Part shown: in pieces, positions 23,460-33,710 of the stretch | Layout of the letters: every line of letters begins with the position of its first letter | Numbering within the stretch: the stretch's first letter is position 1 | Assembly (NCBI GenBank): GCA_043228905.1 | Contig: JBHGNT010000005.1 | Location: 5,084,001 to 5,148,000, forward strand | Direction of reading: 5' to 3' | DNA from: Azolla caroliniana | Taxonomy: Eukaryota; Polypodiophyta | DNA length: 64,000 bases | Translations under genes and position numbers: made by a program | Notes under the pieces: model-generated | The model's input: only the letters and a program-made list of their open reading frames with translations | Database searches by the model: none | What the model was told of the DNA's origin: nothing

Positions 23460-25385
23460 ATGAATTACCTGAGCTTGTCGACTCTTAGAGCTTTGGTTAA
23501 GATGTCAACAACCTAAAGGTTCGTGTTGATGTGTTGCAAGTCAACGTCTCCACCCTGAACACGCTCTCGAATGAAGTGATAGTGCACTTCGATATGCTTA
23601 TTACGTGCATGGAACACCGGGTTTCGAGCCAGATGAATATTGCTCATGTTGACACAATAAAGGAGGATAGGATCCTTGATGGGAACGTCCATGTCCTTCA
23701 ATATTCTTTTAATCTAAACAACTTCACATGCTACGATGGTCGCACCCCTATACTTAACTTTTGTGCTCGACAAGGCGATTGTTAGCTGGTTTTTGTTGCT
23801 CCATGATATTGCTCCGCTACCCAGGGAGAAGATAAACCCTGAGGTCATTCGTCTGTCGGCCTTGTAGCTGGCCCAATTTGCATCTGTGTACTCTTCGAGT
23901 CGAACGATCGTGTCCGACTTATACATGATGTCGTAATCCATTGTCCCACTCATGTACCTGAGTACTCTCTTAGCACAATCCAAATGAATATCCCGAGGTT
24001 TCTGCATGAATTGGCCAAGTAGACCGATTGAATAGTTGAGGTCGGGTCGAGTGATGGTCAAATAGATCAAGCTACCAATTAGCTGATGATACTAAATCGG
24101 CTCGCACTCTTCTATTCCAAAGTCGGCATCGAGCTTGAGGTTTCGATCAAGAGGGGTTGACACAAGTTTGCACTACGTCATCCCAAACTTGTACAACAAG
24201 TTGAGAACATAGTGTCATGGGGAGATCATGATCCCCACTGGTGTCTGAATTACTTCTATCCCGAGGAAGTAATGGAGCTCGTGCATGTCTTTCATTTCGA
24301 ATATGCCAGATAGGAGCAATTTGACCTTATTGATCTCGGCTAGATTCTCTCCTTCGATGACCAGATCATCCACGTACAAGATTATGACAATCGAGCTTTC
24401 GGAATCGCTTCTTACATAGAGGGAGTTGTCTGATTTTGACATTCAGAAGCCGATTTGATGAAGATACTGTGTAATCTTTGAATGCCAAGCACGCGGTGCT
24501 TGCTTGAGTCCGTACAACATCTTCTTGAGTCGGCAGACTGCGGTCGGATGTCTGGTCAATTCGAAACTAGGTGGTTGAATCATGAACACTTCCTCTTCTA
24601 ACTCGCCTTGAAGAAAGGCGTTCTTCACGTCCATTTGATGGAAATGCCACCCTCTAGCAATTGCGAGTGCAATGACTGCATGAACAATCATCATCTTTGC
24701 CATTGGGGCAAAGGTCTCTTCGTAATTGACTCCATACGTTTGAGCGTACGCCGTATACTTTTGCTATCGTGCTTTGTAGCGGTTTACCGAGTTGTCGGCA
24801 TTGTATTTTACCTTGTAGATCCACTTGCAATCAATCTCTCTCTTGTGTGGGGAGCGGGGGACGAGATTCCATGTCTCGTTCTTGCATAACGCCTAAATAT
24901 CCTCATTCATGACTTCGACCCATCGTGGATCCTTGGCTACCTTGGAAAAATTTCCCGGTTCTCGGACTATCGCCACCTTTAGCATAAAGGCATAGTGATA
25001 TGTCATGTAGTCATTGTAGCTGAATCGGGTGACTAGGTTTTTCTCTCTTGTGGAGCGATGGAGTTTCTCGTTTGCAGCGACAATGGCTTCGAACTCATTA
25101 TCAAGGGCATCACACAACTCCTTGATCTTCAAGGTGTAGTTGGTGACCGACATATCCCTTTGCTGAATATTGTTCAACTCGTGTTGGAGTTGACGTTGGG
25201 TAGTCGGCATGTGCTGGGTTGGGTTGATTTTCTTGAGCTCCTTCGATGTAGCTCCAATAGCCTTGACCGACAAGGTATTGGTGCATCTTGTATTCCCAAG
25301 TTGCAAAGTTTGATTTGTCGAGTTTCTCGGTGGGAAGAGCGCTTCCCATATGAGTGTTCATTGTGTGGTTTTTCTTCTCGTTCAT
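23460..25385 (-). pseudogene. Copia B1 coding remnant: gag start fused to RT and RNase H
   Basis: Gag begins MNTHMGSALPTEKLDKSNFATW near 25365 and, after a frameshift, reads QQRDMSVTNYTLKIKELCDA. At about 25100 this joins in frame to DNEFEAIVAANEKLHRSTREKN, which in B2 lies after integrase, so protease and integrase were deleted. RT follows ([26 protein letters not shown]) at 24215-24703, then the RNase H region at 23714-24070 (CAKRVLRYMSGTMDY, DANWASYKADRRMTSG) and its end at 23513-23701 (HIEVHYHFIRERV). Stops and frameshifts separate the parts. Confidence 0.85.
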
Positions 25386-25450
25386 TGGGCCGGTTGTGTT
25401 TGATCGTCAATGAGCAACACAACACAGTTGATCGAATTAGACTACCACGC

Positions 25451-25462
25451 ACTCTAATACCA
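25451..25462 (-). other. Primer binding site of copia B1
   Basis: The minus strand reads TGGTATTAGAGT next to the 5' LTR, the initiator tRNA-Met site with one change from TGGTATCAGAGT of B2. Confidence 0.85.
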
Positions 25463-25756
25463 TGTAAAGAAAGGGAGAGTGTAGGTGTTCTTCTGTAGCG
25501 GAAGAAACCTCTGTGTGTGTGTGTATAAGACAAATAGAGAGAGAGAGAGAGAGGGCTTAGAGAGACAGAGAACAAGAGGCCATATAAGAAAATATGACAA
25601 ATACATCCAACAATAACTTGGTTACAAAAGAGTTGGTTTAAATACCAACTAACTTAGGGCAACTACCATTTCTACTATTTACAAAACTAGCTTGAACCTA
25701 GAGTGTCCATTGCTGGTGTGAAAACCAATTGTTGAAGTTGGGTTTGATTCTCAACA
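25463..25756 (-). repeat. 5' LTR of copia B1
   Basis: 294 bp, TGTAAAG...CTCAACA on the plus strand; about the length of the B2 LTRs. Confidence 0.9.
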
Positions 25757-26132
25757 TTAATTATCCACTCTAATAGTGAATACACTATATCAAGCTTAAA
25801 CAGACTTGAACTTATGCCTTCTAAATATCTCTAACCTTGGCTTTGTCTAATAAACCATGTAACTACAGTGAAGTATTGTTAGAGTATACATGTCTATATG
25901 AAAAAGTGTTCTGCTTGATCCATGGTAACCACTTTGGAGGGTTGTGATGGGAACAATAGTGTAGTAGAAGGTTGTGATAGCTAATGTGGGTTTTCCATCT
26001 AACCAAGGGGTTACAACTTAATTTATAAGATTGTTTATGTGAGACTAGATGATCATGCATGTGACCCCTAAATATTGCAACACCAATTCTAAATTGGCAA
26101 TATTTGCATGTAGGGTTAAAATGTTCAAACTT
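25757..26132. other. Spacer between copia B1 and B2
   Basis: About 370 bp of AT-rich DNA with no coding or repeat identity recognised, between two elements of one family in opposite orientation. Confidence 0.5.
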
Positions 26133-26401
26133 GTTGAGAATCAAACCCAACATCCCCAATGCAATGGCGTTCACACTAGCAATGGACACACTAGGTGCAT
26201 GCTAGTTTCGTAAATGGTAGAAAGGGCAATTGCCCAACCCTTTTGTAACTAAGTTATTGTTAGATGTAATTTTATCTCTTGTTAATATAGCTTCTTGTTC
26301 TCTGTCTCTCTAAGCCCTCTCTCTCCCCCTCTCTGTTTGTCTTACACACGCACAAAATTCCTTCCGCTATAGAAGATCACCTACACTTCCATTTCTTTAC
26401 A
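26133..26401 (+). repeat. 5' LTR of copia B2
   Basis: 269 bp, TGTTGAG...TTTACA. It lacks about 21 bp (the GTTAGTTGGTATTTAAACCA part) present in the right LTR. Confidence 0.9.
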
Positions 26402-26413
26402 TGGTATCAGAGT
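26402..26413 (+). other. Primer binding site of copia B2 (initiator tRNA-Met)
   Basis: TGGTATCAGAGT directly after the LTR end. Confidence 0.95.
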
Positions 26414-26479
26414 GCGTGGTTACCTGATTCACTCACCCACATTGATGATCAAACAGAACTGGTTCAACAACAGAGAAGA

Positions 26480-27434
26480 AAATGACACCAGGAACACTTA
26501 GATGGGAAGTGCTCTTCTCACCCGAGAAACTACACAGATAGAACTTTGCATCTTGAGAATACAGGATGCACCAATACCTTGTCGGCCAAGGCTACTGGAG
26601 CTACATCGAAGGAGCTCAAGAAAATCAACTCAACCCGGCACATGCCAACTACCCAACTTGGGAGCAAGCAAAGAGTCGTGAAGAGGAGTGCTGAAAGAAG
26701 AAACGAGAGTCGACTTCGTCCAACCGACAACTCACGAACTATGCCACGAATTCGGACTATGACGGCCATGACAGAATGTCGGCACAGAGTCTGACCAACA
26801 CCTATGCTTCTGACAATGTATGGCTTGTTGATTCTAGAGCATCCAATCACATAACGTCACACGAAGATTGGTTCCAAGAGTTGCGGAAGCCTGATCGACC
26901 TGGCTACGTTGAAAATGGGGACAACATAATTCATCCCATTCAACATGTCGGAAATGTTCCATTCGAGAACGACGACAAATAAACCTATATCAAGAATGTC
27001 CTACATATCTCGACCATCACGAAAAATCCAATCTCAGTCGGCCAGATTGTAGAAAAAGGCATGCAAGTACGATTCAATCATGATGGGTGCTTTATTGAGA
27101 AGGAAGGGTGACTCATTGCTCGCGGTCGAAGAGAAGGTCTAATGTTCATCCTTGAATCGAACGAGGTAAAATTGGTCATGTTTGCAAAAGATCTCAAAGC
27201 TGACATTGACTTAGAGTTGTGGCACAAGAGAATTTGCCACATCAACCTCCAAAAGCTCAAAGGCATGAAGACCAAAGGAGTCGTAATTGGACTCTCAATT
27301 TTCACAAAAAAGGAGAGGATTGGAGTGTGCGAAGCTTGCCAATTCGGCAAGCAACATTGACGACCATTCCCAAAAGAGAGGAACGTGAGCAAAGAAATCT
27401 TGGATGTGATATATTCAGATGTATGGGGACAAGC
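26480..27434 (+). pseudogene. Copia B2 gag, protease and integrase start
   Basis: Gag keeps only its first part (MHQYLVGQGYWSYIEGAQEN...ANYPTWEQ) and then jumps to the linker before protease, so several hundred bases are deleted. Protease reads VWLVDSRASNHITSHEDWF, with Arg where copia enzymes have Gly in D-S-G-A. The HHCC finger LWHKRICHINLQKL...CEACQFGKQ follows at 27200-27357. The integrase start (DIFRCMG and the out-of-frame VWG) is cut by solo LTR C2 at 27435. Coding resumes at 43925. Confidence 0.85.
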
Positions 27435-27680
27435 TGAAGATAATAACGTGGAATATCACTCTGCCACAACCGAGTCTTGAATCACAGAAATGGGAAGTAG
27501 AGAGTACACAAAGGAAATACACAAGATGTTTACATGGAAAACCCAAATAGGGAAAAAACCACGGGAGCCCACAGACTCCAAATTGTCACTATATGAGAAA
27601 GGTACAATCAGAGACTCGGAGGCAACGAGCTTGAGCTATGTATCTTCGCCAGCTGGCGGTTACAACAGAGTATCGCTCTG

Positions 27681-27713
<33 letters not shown>

Positions 27714-27956
27714 GTACAATAGTTCTGCACATACAACAATATGACAACAACCTTACAAAGTGATTGCCCTAAGTCATATTTATACTTATATGAACTTAGG
27801 GCTATTTACAAATATAGCCTCAATAGGCTTACTCAAAACATATTTACAAATATGTCTTCACTTCTGATTCTCACCGGTTTTCAGATCTCTTCCGGTTCTC
27901 ACCGGGTCCTCTTCATTCATAACTGGATCCCATCTGGAGGGACTGATTTCCTAACA
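27435..27956 (-). repeat. Solo LTR C2 (copia family C)
   Basis: 522 bp, TG...CA, related to C1 and C3 over CCACAACCGAG, GATGTTTAC.TGGAAAACCC and GCCCTAAGTCATATTTATACT. TSD CAAGC (27430-27434) and CTAGC (27957-27961) with one difference. No 54-bp repeats are present. It lies in the integrase region of B2, 13 bp before gypsy-1. Confidence 0.85.
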
Positions 27957-27969
27957 CTAGCCCAAACGG

Positions 27970-28624
27970 TGTCGTGGAGAAAATCATCCCTAGGCGGAAT
28001 CGGAGAATGATGTGTGCGAACCGGCCCTTACACGCGGGCACAAGTTTTGTTGTAATGTACATATTTAGGTACAAGTCGGCTGATGTGAATATCCTAGGTC
28101 GCACGGATTTGATAGGTAGGAAATCGAGGAATATCTCTATCTGAAAGGACAAAGAATAAAGATAATGTAACAAGTTGCAATAGCCTCCCTCCTTGGGCTA
28201 TAAAAGAGAGGGAGAGGAATCGTAATAGGGGAGGACGAAGTGTTGTCGAACTGGGACCGAGGCCTTCTCCTCCGTCTTTCTCTTTATTATTCGCTGCAAG
28301 TTTTCGGGAGGCTGACTCTGCTCCGCGGAATGCCTGAGTGCTTCCAGTAGAGTCTCCATCTCGCTCTTCTGTGTGCGTGTGCGTAGGCATAGGAGATTCG
28401 TCGCTCACCGGCCTGCCGGTTGTAACCCCTTTTTCATCAAAATATACATGTACTTGTACGCATTCGTCTCGTTTCCGTTGTTTCGTTTGGTTGCGGTTCC
28501 TATGTATCTGTGTGTGGAAGCACGACCGTTGTCTTTCTTGCTCCTACTCATGATCGGTTATTCCTCGGTCCAAGGCCCCCATGGTCCCGTCTCGTTCTAT
28601 ACGCACGCGCGTAACAACACGACA
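27970..28624 (+). repeat. 5' LTR of gypsy-1
   Basis: 655 bp, TGTCGTGGAG...CGCGACA class end (ACACGACA). TATA box CTATAAAAG near 28199. Confidence 0.9.
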
Positions 28625-28628
28625 TATT

Positions 28629-28645
28629 TGGTGAACCCAACGTGA
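28629..28645 (+). other. Primer binding site of gypsy-1
   Basis: TGGTGAACCCAACGTGA, four bases after the LTR; gypsy-2 and gypsy-3 have TGGTGAACCCGACGTGA at the same spacing. The site is the complement of a tRNA end ...GGGTTCACCA; the tRNA is not identified. Confidence 0.7.
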
Positions 28646-28669
28646 ACAAGCGGCAGGGGAATAGAAAAG

Positions 28670-29363
28670 ATGAGGGGCTCCGAGCTTGCTAAAGCTATGG
28701 CAGTAGCCGTCGACCGGCTAGGCTAGTGAGTGCTCGTGAAGGAACGGGTGCCCTTGATAGGGCCGTAGAATCGATTGTCGGCACCATAGGCCGATTCGGT
28801 GGAAAGAATGCCAAGAGCTATTTGGAGGCCTATCAGGCCGAAATGATCATGAGAGACATCCCGGAGGACAGATGATTGTCTGGATTCCCTCGAGTGGTGA
28901 CGTCGGGCATCCACGCGGAGGTGCTCAAGGTGCTGGCCGGATGCCAGGCTTGGGTGGAGCTCGAGGGGCGGCTCCTCGAGAAGTACGGGTACGACGATTC
29001 GCTTCGGTTGTCGAAGCGGGACTTCATGGCTTGGGTTGAGAGCCCTGGAAAGGGGAGGAACGCATCGATGCTCCTCCAGGAATTCGAACAACGATTCGCT
29101 AGGCTGTCAGCACTGGATCGGACCGTGCTCGACACGAGCAGGGTCTTGTTGTTCGTCAAGTCGGTGCACGTGCTTTTGGAGATGGATGACGGCCTCGCGG
29201 CCAACTGGGCCGTGGTTCAAAGGGTTCTGCACCCGCTTTGACAAGCGGCGCGAGTGGAGTGAAGACGGCTCGACGGCGTCGGGGCCGATCCCGGCGAGGA
29301 AGCTCGAGGAGCCGGTATTGGTGCCGGCTGGGAAGGAAGAGACTCGGAATTGGCTCGAGACGG
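28670..29363 (+). pseudogene. Gypsy-1 gag, first part
   Basis: ATG at 28670 (MRGSELAKAMAVAVDRL), as in the other two copies. A duplicated GGCTA near 28720 shifts the frame, and a TGA in place of an Arg codon lies near 28867. The homologous text continues (HAEVLKVLAGCQAWVELEGRLLEKYG, LSKRDFMAWVESPGKGRN) to the gypsy-2 insertion at 29364. Confidence 0.85.
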
Positions 29364-30156
29364 TGTCGAGATATTACGCAAGTGCGTGTGGAAACGAGGC
29401 GGGACCGCGGGGGTCTCGAACCAAAGAGCAAGCGAGGGAGGAGAAAGAGAGAGAACCGGCTACGCAGGACCGGGGATACACAGGGACACGGCCCTTCAGC
29501 ACGGAGAACGCGAACAGACACCGACACAGACAGATGCGAATGACTAAATATGTATATTAACAAAATGGCTAACACGACTACAACCCTCGATGGGGCACAG
29601 GTTGGCTACAACCGAACAGGCCGGCGAACAGATGCCGATGCTTGTTCGCTTCGACGCACAAAGGGGTAGCAGGTCGGAGGTGCTGCCGGAAGCACTCGGG
29701 CGTTCCTCGAAACAGCGCGAGCCTCCTCGGAACCCTGCACAGAAAAGCTATGGAGCTCAAGAAGGAAGGAAACAGAGAGAGAAGCGTCCAGAAACGGTCC
29801 AACAGCACTTCGTCCTCTCTGCCCGAGATCCCTGCAACAGCTCTTTCCTGCTCCTTATATAGGCCGACGAGCAGGCCGTCCTGTCAGCTTTATTCCCTGT
29901 CCCCTTTTTGACAGGGATCCGCTCCGTTCTTCACGCATCCGCGTAGTTACGCCGCCGACTCGTACAGTTCCTTAGCTCGCGCGCGCGACCGAAAAGACTG
30001 TTCGCGCGGTCTTCGTCTCCACTTGTGTTAGGGCCCGTTCCTGCCGATTATCCTCCTAATTCGCTTCTATGTGCTACTTGGAGCGTGCGCGCGTGAAGAA
30101 CCGGTTCCCACGCCTTGGTGCGCCGATTCCGCCTATGGACGGTTTTCTTCACGACA
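29364..30156 (-). repeat. 3' LTR of gypsy-2
   Basis: 793 bp, TG...CA; TATATAAG on the minus strand near 29856-29864. Confidence 0.95.
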
Positions 30157-30173
30157 TCCGCCCCCACCTAACC
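30157..30173 (-). other. Polypurine tract of gypsy-2
   Basis: The minus strand reads GGTTAGGTGGGGGCGGA next to the 3' LTR; the same tract stands at 43231-43247 in gypsy-1 and, with changes, at 48894-48910 in gypsy-3. Confidence 0.85.
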
Positions 30174-30227
30174 GCGCATCCTCCGGTATGCGCCAAGAGA
30201 GTTGGGACGGAGAAAACCGGCCCGTCT

Positions 30228-33200
30228 TCATTCCTCGCCCGTCGGTTCTTCCTCGTTTTCGGATCGTTCGTCACTGCTGACTAGGAGAGCCGGGTCTGGC
30301 TCGTCGTCGTGTCGCTTCTTGAACGCTTTGATCCGCTTCCCTGCAACCGGTATCGCCATTCTCGTGCCGTCTAGTTCCGCCAGGTGATATGTCCCGTTGT
30401 CATTGGCGCTCCGTACCACGTAAGGCCCGAACCACCTTCGTGCGAACTTCCATGTAGCTCGGTGCTGGTTGTCGAGGCTGCTGTCGTAGACGAGCACCCA
30501 GTCACCTTCTTCGATTTTCTTCGGTCGGAGCCGGTGCATTCGGTCGAACCTGGCTTTGTTCTTTGTCCTCGCCACCCGGAGCTTCTCCGCAGCCAGTTCC
30601 ACGTCCTCCGGTCTCCGCTCAAGCTGTCGTATACGCGCGGCCAACAACTCCTCCCGGCTCATCTCGTCCCTCCAGTCGACCGTTGCCCACGAGGAGATCG
30701 TCCGTTCCATCGGCATGATCGGCTTCTGGCCGAACATGAGCTCCGTCGGCATATACCCGGTTACCGAACTGTGCGTGGTCCGGTCTGCCCACAAAGCATA
30801 AGGTAGCAGCCGCGGCCAGTTACCGACTTGGCCTCCGCATGCTCGAACCAGCGCCTTGACGACCGGTCCGTGTCCGCGCTCCACCTTCCCATTCGCCTCC
30901 GGATTGTACGCAGTGGTGAGCGAGAGCTTGACTCCCAGCCGGTCGAACAGCTCCGCGGCTTCTTCGGCGTCCAACTCCCCTCGGTCAGCCACGATCTTCC
31001 CGACGCACCCGTACCGGCATATCACGTCCTCGATTAGGAACCGACATACGGCCGCGGTCGTTTTGTTCGGAAGGGCCCGGCCTTCCACCTGGTTCGTCAG
31101 ATCCTCCCGCGCTAGGACCAGGTACCGCATCTGTCCTACCCCTATTGGCATCGTCACCAGATCTACCATCCATTTGAAGTGGATGGTCGGAGGGTACGTA
31201 GGGTGAAGCTCGTCCCGGTGTCGGACCACGGAGTGCATCTGACAGCTCTCGCAAGTTGTCACTAATCGATGCACGTCCCGGTACAGTCCCGGCCACCAGT
31301 ACTTCTCCTTTATCTTCTCGAACGTGGCCCAAGTTCCACGGTGTCCGGCCCAAGGGCTGTCGTGGTAGGCCGTCAGCAGCTCCTCCTGTTCTTCCTTCAT
31401 CGCCACCACCCGGAGCGGAGCGCCGTCCCTCTTCTTCGGGTGCTTCCATAGATAGCCATCTCGGAGAAAGAACCGGTACGCTTTCTTCCGGATCCGGTTG
31501 GCCTCGTCTTTCGTCCATGACGCATCCGGCGCCATTGTCCTCAAGAACCCGCCGATCTGCAGCCACTCCCCGTCGTACTTGCTCGCGTCGAAGTCGTTAA
31601 GCGCCGGAGTGCTCGTCCCGCTGGTTGTTACGTATGCTGCCTCGAAGAAGTCCACGCCGACCTCTTCGTCCTCCGAAACCATGCCGCCCTCGTCATCGAA
31701 TCTCGCCCTTGAAAGCATGTCGGCCATGGCGTTGTCTTTCCCGGAAATGTGTCGTATTTCCGGGTCCAGGGACTTGATGTACGCTATCCACCTGAGCATT
31801 GCCAGGTCCAGCGTCGCGCATCCGGAAACCATGCCGAGAATCGGCATGCAATCCGTCTCTATGATTACCTCTGTCCCGATCAGATAGTCCTTGTCGGCCT
31901 TCACCGCCGAAACGATACCCCAGAGTTCGCGTTTAACCTGGGCGTATCCTCGCTGCCGCTCACTGAGGACCTTCGCGCCGAATCGGATCGGAAACCGATT
32001 GCCGTCCTCGCCTTCTTGGTTGACGACCCACCCGATTCCGGTCGGACTCGTGTCAACCGTTATGTACACTGGGGTGCCCTTCTTGTAGACGGCCTTTCGG
32101 AGCGCCGGTGCTGCCGAAAGAGCCTCCTTCAGCTTCCGGACCGACTCCGTGTGCTTGTCTAGCCATTCGAATCTTCGCCCTTTCTTCAATAATCCGTACA
32201 GCGGCTCCGCGACGTGCGCGTAATGCGGGATCCATATGTGGTAGAAGGCGCATGCTCCCAAGAATCTTCGTACTTCTGTGACCGAGCTGCAATTAGGCTT
32301 CATCGCGGAGATGGCTTCTACCTTTGCCGGAGACGGTTTCCGGCCATATGGTCCACATAAATGCCCGACCACCATGATTTCCGACTGCCCGAAGGCTGAC
32401 TTCTCCCCCGAGAAGGTGAGCCTCGCATCCTCTAGCCTTTGCAGCACCTTCTCGCAGTCGTCGATGTGCGTCACCACGAATCTCCGGCATCCGTCCGGCC
32501 CGATCGTCTCGTCCTTCTCTTCTACCGGGCATCCCTTGATCGGGATGTCGTCTAGAAACGGCATGGTGATGTCCGGGATGCAGTCCCTCAGCACCTTGTT
32601 CATTGCATTCACCATGTGGGCCACCGAGTTGGTCCCTCCTTGCGGCAGCGTACACATCCGCACTAGGCCGAGGGGAGTTCGCATCGTCGTAATGTCTCTG
32701 CTCTCCACGGCTAGCTGGAACTGGTCGTACCCTGAGTATAGATCACCGACCGAGTAAATCGACCTTTCGGCGAAGGCCTCCGCGAACTCGTCTATGGTCG
32801 GTCCGATCCCTGCGTTCCGAATGGTCACTCTATTGACTGGCTGCAGGTCCTGAATGAAGCGCAACGATCCGTTTTTCTTTGGTACGGTAAACCATCGGTT
32901 TGAATACGGGGCGCTCGACGGCTCGAGAATGCCCATATCAACTTTCTGCTTCAACAGCTCCATCAACTTCGGGATGTGAGCTCTCAGAACCGGAATTGGC
33001 TTGAGATTCCACGGTACATGCGGTACCGTGAATATCACCATCGGCTCTACGATCGTCGGGTTTACGCACCCGATTTCCTCCGGTGAGAATGTGAAGGCTT
33101 TCCCGTGCCTTCCGAGCATTCTCCGAAACCGGTCTTCCTCCGCCGGCAGTAGGAACCCGCCCCCACCGATCTTCAGCTCGCGGAGCGTCTCGTTGGTGAA

Positions 33201-33710
33201 GGTGTGTCCTATGCAGGCCGGATCTCGTAAGCTGGGGTCCGATGCAACCCCTTTGATTCGGGATTCGCTGCCCTCTGGTAAGGGCGCCGCAACTGGCCTC
33301 ACCTTCCGGTCCACAGTCTTGTACTTGGTGCTAACTCGGGCCGTCCGTTCCGACTCGAGCCCTCGACCGAAGTCCGCGATGACTTCGTACATTTCTTCGG
33401 AACATACCGGTATCGTCCGGTCTTCGTTAAGGTCTCCTTCGACTACCTTCCCCAGCATTCCCAAGGTGTCGTCGAAGGAGACTGCCTCCACGGCTCCGTT
33501 GATTTCTTCGTCAGGGCCGAGAACTCCGCACGCTTGAAGTCTCCCCTCCGTCTTTGTTTTCTCTCGGCCGGCGATGCCGACCATCGTACATGCTCCGCTG
33601 TCGGAGAAGCAAAATTTCCTACCTATTGTACACGGCTTTATCGTACAGATGTGGGGTTTTCCCGGAGCATCCAGACTGTCGCGGCCCCACGCCTTGGCAG
33701 TCCTCTCTAA
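30228..33710 (-). CDS. Gypsy-2 pol: RT, RNase H, integrase (reached by -1 shift)
   Basis: Open from the shift point at 33710 (TTA codon overlapping the gag stop) to 30228, about 1160 residues; the first in-frame ATG is at 33584, and the 42 codons before it are conserved in the other copies (ERxxKAWGRDS, IGRKFxFSDSG). RT: KNGSLRFIQDLQPVNR, GDLYSGYDQFQL, and the catalytic box TMPFLDDIPIKG, Phe-Leu-Asp-Asp in place of the common Tyr-x-Asp-Asp. RNase H: YITVDTSPTGIGW. Integrase: zinc finger H-x-H-type GHRGTWATFEKIKEKYWWPG...CESCQMHS, then WMVDLVTM, IVADRGELD and NGKVERGHG as the D, D and E. The C-terminal part FARRWFGPYVV...YHLAELDGTRM ends without a chromodomain. The products copy and insert the element. 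No stop lies within it, unlike its relatives. Confidence 0.93.
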   Translation of the reverse strand, partial: LERTAKAWGRDSLDAPGKPHICTIKPCTIGRKFCFSDSGACTMVGIAGREKTKTEGRLQACGVLGPDEEINGAVEAVSFDDTLGMLGKVVEGDLNEDRTIPVCSEEMYEVIADFGRGLESERTARVSTKYKTVDRKVRPVAAPLPEGSESRIKGVASDPSLRDPACIGHTFTNETLRELKIGGGGFLLPAEEDRFRRMLGRHGKAFTFSPEEIGCVNPTIVEPMVIFTVPHVPWNLKPIPVLRAHIPKLMELLKQKVDMGILEPSSAPYSNRWFTVPKKNGSLRFIQDLQPVNRVTIRNAGIGPTIDEFAEAFAERSIYSVGDLYSGYDQFQLAVESRDITTMRTPLGLVRMCTLPQGGTNSVAHMVNAMNKVLRDCIPDITMPFLDDIPIKGCPVEEKDETIGPDGCRRFVVTHIDDCEKVLQRLEDARLTFSGEKSAFGQSEIMVVGHLCGPYGRKPSPAKVEAISAMKPNCSSVTEVRRFLGACAFYHIWIPHYAHVAEPLYGLLKKGRRFEWLDKHTESVRKLKEALSAAPALRKAVYKKGTPVYITVDTSPTGIGWVVNQEGEDGNRFPIRFGAKVLSERQRGYAQVKRELWGIVSAVKADKDYLIGTEVIIETDCMPILGMVSGCATLDLAMLRWIAYIKSLDPEIRHISGKDNAMADMLSRARFDDEGGMVSEDEEVGVDFFEAAYVTTSGTSTPALNDFDASKYDGEWLQIGGFLRTMAPDASWTKDEANRIRKKAYRFFLRDGYLWKHPKKRDGAPLRVVAMKEEQEELLTAYHDSPWAGHRGTWATFEKIKEKYWWPGLYRDVHRLVTTCESCQMHSVVRHRDELHPTYPPTIHFKWMVDLVTMPIGVGQMRYLVLAREDLTNQVEGRALPNKTTAAVCRFLIEDVICRYGCVGKIVADRGELDAEEAAELFDRLGVKLSLTTAYNPEANGKVERGHGPVVKALVRACGGQVGNWPRLLPYALWADRTTHSSVTGYMPTELMFGQKPIMPMERTISSWATVDWRDEMSREELLAARIRQLERRPEDVELAAEKLRVARTKNKARFDRMHRLRPKKIEEGDWVLVYDSSLDNQHRATWKFARRWFGPYVVRSANDNGTYHLAELDGTRMAIPVAGKRIKAFKKRHDDEPDPALLVSSDERSENEEEPTGEE

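Larger units (their letters stand above)
22929..25756 (-). mobile_element. Ty1-copia B1, internally deleted, TSD TTAAT
   Basis: 2828 bp on the minus strand. 3' LTR 22929-23131, 5' LTR 25463-25756, TSD TTAAT at 22924-22928 and 25757-25761. Same family as B2 by LTR and primer site. Gag is cut short, and protease and integrase are absent. The left LTR has lost about 90 bp between TTTAAATAC and CATTGGGG and its terminal TG reads TC. Confidence 0.9.
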
